This document shows positions 51,701 through 57,700 of a stretch of 64,000 nt of DNA, in pieces. A program made the position numbers and the translations under genes. This DNA comes from Gari tellinella (lineage: Eukaryota; Mollusca; Bivalvia; Cardiida; Psammobiidae). Position 1 is the first letter of the stretch; each line of letters opens with the position of its first letter. Where the stretch lies: NCBI GenBank assembly GCA_922989275.2, contig OV277857.1, positions 3,720,001 to 3,784,000 on the forward strand, read 5' to 3'. The notes beneath the pieces were generated by a model that made no database searches, was not told the DNA's origin, and saw only the letters and a list, made by a program, of their open reading frames with translations.

Positions 51701-54700
51701 TCCAAACATCAATCAATCATTTATTCATTTGACCTACAGCTCTCATATATAGCCACATACCTTTAAACAAGACTTTTCCATCCATATGTAAACTTTGAAC
51801 CCTGTGACCCGGACTTTGATGCCAGACTCTGTGTATAAGCTTCAGAATGTTTGTGGAAGTTTTGAAAAGTGTTCACAATGGCTATATCCTGTGACCTATA
51901 GCTTTCATACTTGCAGTACACATATTTTGTGACGAGACCTTTCCATTTATGCAAAATTGTTTACACCTGTGACCTTGACATTGACCTCAGCCTCTGTGAA
52001 TAAGTTTTGAAAAGTGTTCAAAATTGCTTAACCCTTTGAAATACAGCTACAGTGGAGAATCTGTTATTCTTTCCCGTTTAAACGCAAACGTACTCAAACG
52101 CAAAGCACTAAAACGTAGAAAAGAACAACTTTTGGACAATTCTGATAATTCTTGTTTATCTTGGTGGCAAACAGTTTAGAGCCTGATCAGACGCCGGGTT
52201 ACCCGGCGTCTGATCTGGCTCCAAACTGTTTGCACTGCAAATAATAGTTTTATCCTAAACGCGTTTATTGGGAAAGAATAACAGATTCTCCACTGTATAC
52301 ACACAGTATATACATACCTTCGGACAAGACCTTTCCATCCGTAAGGTGCATTCTGCTTTATGATCAGCCTGCTTTAAGCTACCGTCTTTCTGATGGTTCA
52401 CATAAAGTAGAACTATTTTCTTGAGTGGGGGGAATAAATTAAAGGTATAAAAAGGCATATCTTTGTAGTAATGGGTTTACCCATTATCCCACAGCCTGTT
52501 TCTGCCCTCATCTTGTAAACATTGGACTGGAAAAGTCATCATCTCAGTGTGAATTTGATTACATAATGTAACATAATGATGCATTGTATTATACTAAAAT
52601 AGAACTTGGATGGAGAGGCAAGTGCAGTAGTACACACACAACCGAGGTGTGTAATTAGAACTTATCATCTTCAAAAAACATTTAAACAGTCATAGCAATA
52701 GCCTTTTATAAAGAAATGACCATGGCTAATTCGAACATTTCTCTATCAAACCGTTGCATACCTAAAACTTCCTATTGTGCATTGTGCAGTTTTACAACAG
52801 GGTCCAAGGTTATAAAGCTTTTCAGTTGAGTCTAAAGTCGTTCTCAAGCATTTGATTGGTCAGATTTGAGCCTAGGCTCAAATCTGACCAATCAAATGAT
52901 TGAGAACACACTCAGACTCAGCTCAAACATGTTATAACCTTGGACCCAGGTTTGACTACTCGTATATTATGATTTCAGGGTTGGCGTAAAGAATGAACCT
53001 ACAGTCAAAAAGCAACGTATAACTACTAGTAACGAAGAGACCGTTTCTCAGGAGACTGTAAGTTCCACCAAACAGCCTTCCTTGAAAAACACTGGGAGTG
53101 ATAACAGTAGAGGCTCTACTGATGATAGTAAGACCTGTGCCTCAAAAGAAGATGACGAAAGATTGTCTGACACAGATGAGACAGGCAGTTGGGATAAGGA
53201 AACTGACCAGGATTGGGAAAGTGTCTGGGATGTTGAGGCACCTCAGCAAGCCTCTGTATTGCCTGTACCAGCACCTCAGCGAACTCCATTGGGGTCTGTG
53301 TCGGACTCATCTTCCCAGTATGAATCTTGTCGGAGTTCCATTACATCTGAAGACTTTGTGGAATTGATTGATGAACCTGACATGAATGGCAAAGAGACTG
53401 ATCCACAAGTATGTGATGGATATGCTCCGGTGAATAAAAATAATGAGAAAGATAAAGAGAAACTAGGCACAGTGAACAAAGATAAAGAGGGATTTGGCAA
53501 AGTGAACAAAGATAATGAGAGAGTTGGCGATGTGAGTAAAGATAAGGAGACACTTGGTGTAGTGAACAAAGATACAAAGACACTTGGTGTAGTGAACAAA
53601 GATACAAAGACACTTGGTGTAGTGAACAAAGATACAAAGAGACTTGGTGCAATGAATAACGATAAGGAGAAACTTGGTGCAGGGAACAAAAATAATGAGA
53701 AAGATAATGAGAACAAAGATAACCTGAGACTTGGTGCAGTGAACAAAGATAATGAGAGACTTGATACAGTGAAACAAGATGAGATACTTGGTGCAATGAA
53801 CAAAGATAAGCAGAGACTTGGTGCATTGAACAAAGATACAAAGAGACTTGGTGAAGTGAACAAAGATACAAAGAGACTTGGTGAAGTGAACAAAGATACA
53901 AAGAGACTTGGTGAAGTGAACAAAGATACAAAGAGACTTGGTGAAGTGAACAAAGATACAAAGAGACTTGGTGAAGTGAACAAAGATACAAAGAGACTTA
54001 GTACAATGAACAAAGATAATGAGAGACCTGGTTTATTGAAAAAAGATAATGATAGACCTGGTACAGGGAACAAAGATAATGAGAAAGAAACTGAGAGACT
54101 TGAACCAGTGAACAAATACAATGAGAAAGTTAAGGAGAGACTAAGTGCAGGGAACAAAAATGAGAGACTCGGTGCATTAAACAAAGATATTGAGAACAAT
54201 AATGAAAGGCTTGATGAAGTGAACAAATATAATGAGAAAGTTAAGGAGAGACTTAGTGCAATGAGCAAAGATACTGAGAAAGATACTGAGAGACTTGGTC
54301 CAGTGAACAAATATATGGAGAGAGTTGGTGCAGTGAACAATGGTAACAAGAGACTTGGTGTCTTCCCCAGCTTTCCAGCAAGCTCTTCTGACCATTCTGG
54401 TGTTTGGGAGCTGACAGACACAGATCTGACTTTAATGACTAAGGTAGAAAAACAGACTGAACAGTCAACAAGCGCTCCTGAGTGGAAAGTTAATACAAAT
54501 ACCAGCCAGCAGAGGTCTGCACAGTTAGCCAGATTGAATGCCCCAGCGCCATGTAGTAGATCAGTTGTAGGGGAAGCTAGCAGTGTAAGCCCTGATGACA
54601 ATATAACAAATGCTATTAAAGTAGATAGGAGTAAGACATCGGCAGATCAGAACTCTGCAAGTTCTGTAAAGATGGGTGATGTAGAAAATACTGCTGCCTC

Positions 54701-57700
54701 AAATAGCCAGTTTAATAACATTACCTTTACAAATATACCTGTGAAAAGTGAACCTGCAAATGGAGCAAGTCCCAGGGCTAACTCTACCAACCCTGTCAGT
54801 TCCACGGCTAGCTCCACCAACCCTGCGTGTCCCACTGTTACTAAAGGGGCATTTCCAGTTGGTCTACCAGTGCATCTACAGCAGGCATATAGTCAGTACC
54901 TCCAGCAGACAAGTAATGTGGGTATGATGCAAGGGGCTGGCGATTATCAAGTGACAGGAGCAATGTTTAATCCACTTTTCAATCCACTTATGATGAGTAA
55001 ATATGTAAATGAACAGTTTAGAAGCATGCCCCAGTTTGGAGGCCAGTTTCAGAGTGCTCAGTTGAATCAGCTGTTTAATCCACTGGTACAAAATACACAA
55101 AGCAGTGGTAATACCTCTGATACACAGACAAGAAATCCTTCACTTCCTTTACAACCACAGACAATAGTTCATGGTGCTTTAAATAAAACAACTGCTCTAC
55201 AACCACAAGACCTGCAGTCAACACAACATGCTCTTACAAGCCAAGATAAGACAGAGTTGCCTACAAAGCAAGAACCAATGCTGGCTCCATTCCAACCTGT
55301 TAGCAAGGTAAATAAACCAACTGTTAGTATAAAGGAGAAGGAATGTGACCTTGGAAATGATGCAGGCCAAGAAAACATAAGACTGCCTAAAGCACCAAGT
55401 ATGTTTATACGGCCAAACCTCAATGCAGATGTCCACAGTCAAGGTGGACCAGTTAGGAGTGCCCAAGCAGAGGCATCTAATAGTTTGACATCTAGAAATA
55501 TTTCACAGCACCAACAACCCTTAAGCTGGAGGTCCAACATGAAAACACCCCCGGTCAAGGCAGACCAAAACCTTAATTTCCCGGTCAAGGCAGACCAAAA
55601 CCCTAATTCCCCGGTCAAGGCAGACCAAAACCCTAATTTCCCGGTCAAGGCAGACCAAAACCCTAATTTCCCGGTCAAGGCAGACCAAAATCCTAATTTG
55701 CCGGTCAAGGCAGCCCAAAGTCCTAATTTCCCGGTCAAGGCAGACCAAAACCCTTTTAATGTCTGTAGGTCTGAAAAAGCAAGTAACGAAGACTTTAGCT
55801 CAGATAGATCTGGAAGCCGTGTGGGGAATAGAGCAGCTGCCAGGCCTGGAAGAGTGTATATACCACCACATAAACGCTTAGAAAATAACACACCAAACAT
55901 TGGCAAGGATGATGACAGGAATATCAGACCAACTGTAAACACTGCAGAGAAGAACGGGGCAGCGAGACGCGGTGGATTTGGTTGTCCTCCAGCAAAACGA
56001 GTATGGGGTGCAACAAATAGCGTTGGACAGAATGATCAGGGTTCGAAAGGTAATAGTAATTTCAGTTCAGCAGGAAACACTGTAGGAAGGCAAGACATTG
56101 TTAGAACAAGGGCTGGGTTCAGTGGCCCAACTCATGGCCATACTGCACCAGAAAGAACCACTGCAGGTGAGAAGATGACAGATGTTTACAGGACTTCAAA
56201 TACAGCTGCAAATACCACAGAGGGAAATAATCGTGTGAAAAGAAGGGGTGGCTTTGGGTGTCCTCCACCTAAACAAACATTGAACACCTGGGAGCACAGT
56301 GGTCAGGAGTGTAACGATGGCTATAGTGGCAGAAGTGTTGGAAAGAGAAGGGAAGGGATGTGGGATCCTCAAAGAGAGAATAGAAACCCTGTCCAAGGTT
56401 CTGAACAGAGTGGTGTTAATGTTGGCATAAGGTCAACAGCTTCCACTAAACATGAAACAAGAAATAATCCAAGATGGGGAGCTGAACGACAAAGAGAGAA
56501 TTTAACCCAAACTGCGTGTGTAAATGAACAAGGTCAGCGACCAAAGAGAATTGAGGACAGCACATCAAGAGTCCTCTACCAACCTCAGTCCAACCCAGCC
56601 ACTGGCAACGCCTACTCAACAAATCAAATGTCCCAAAATATTGAAATGAGGTCTTTTGATAAAACTAAGAATGAAGATTGGAGAGCTAGAGTTAGAGAAA
56701 CAAGTGGTGAGCAAGGCTCCTGGGAGTTGAAAGACAGTTTGTCAAAGAGTGGGTTGCTGCCACCAAGAAATACTCCCACAGAATTGGCAGCTGAAGATGT
56801 AGTATCTGCAAGAAAACTATCTGGCCCAGTGCAGAATACATTAAGAAGTACTAGCAATGTGAATGCCCCAATTAAAGTGATGAACACACAGCAGGTCACT
56901 GCAGTCAGGCTTGGACAGACATGTGAAGCTCCGTCTCAAATTATGTCCGCAAGGTCAAACTTTAACTTAAAACATGATGCAAATAAAGAACCTGATGTTC
57001 CTCCGAGCCAAGGAAGTGACATGGTCTGGCATTTACCTGAGAGGGTAGGTGGTAACCCTCCTAGACTGAGTGAGAAGTTTGCGGGTATAGGTACCAGGCC
57101 AAATGAGCAGGTCAGTGCTTTACCAGCTGCCCGACGGTGCCGACAGAGAATGGACAGAAACCTCGCTGTGATGAAGATGCTTGAAGAAATGAGGCTGGAA
57201 CAAGAGGAGCCTGAACAAGTTAGTTAACTCTTTCCTCCCTGAAACTTCAAATGGACAATTCCAGTTTCCATTTAAGTCTAGTCCATTTTTTACTTTTAAG
57301 GGTTGGTTTTGTCAATGTTTGGCATTATGACAAACAATGAAGACCCTGCACAGAGGGCTCCTTTAGAAGCCCTCTGATTTGGGTCTTCACTGTTTGACTA
57401 GGGCAAGTGTACTTTTCACATGTTCACTGTTTGCGAAGGACACCAATATGCAGGACTAGGGGTCAAAGGGTTAATTGGAATACAGTAAAAACTCTATATT
57501 ATGACCACCAAAGTGTGTTGATTGTTAGGTGTTTAAGATAGGTGACTGCTTAAAGCAAGGTGACTGTTAAACAGAAAGCTCCTATAGGAGCTTTCTGTTT
57601 TACTGTCCCCTTACTTTAAACTAACTGTTTATTTCAGAATCAATTTGCCCTCTTTTTAGTGGTCGTCATAGAGAGGCTTTACTGTATTTCATACAATGTT

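Noticed and set aside
53341..53991. 216-aa antisense ORF of YLCSLHQVSL repeats
   Set aside because: A second antisense frame of the same decapeptide array. Pure repeat translation.
53276..54601. 441-aa antisense ORF rich in Ser/Leu/Phe
   Set aside because: It is the mirror of the stop-free 30-bp coding repeat in exon 18. It has no splice or start support, and the sense strand carries the phase-consistent gene.
55439..55942. 167-aa antisense ORF with LTGKLGFWSA repeats
   Set aside because: Antisense of the PVKADQNPNF array in exon 18.
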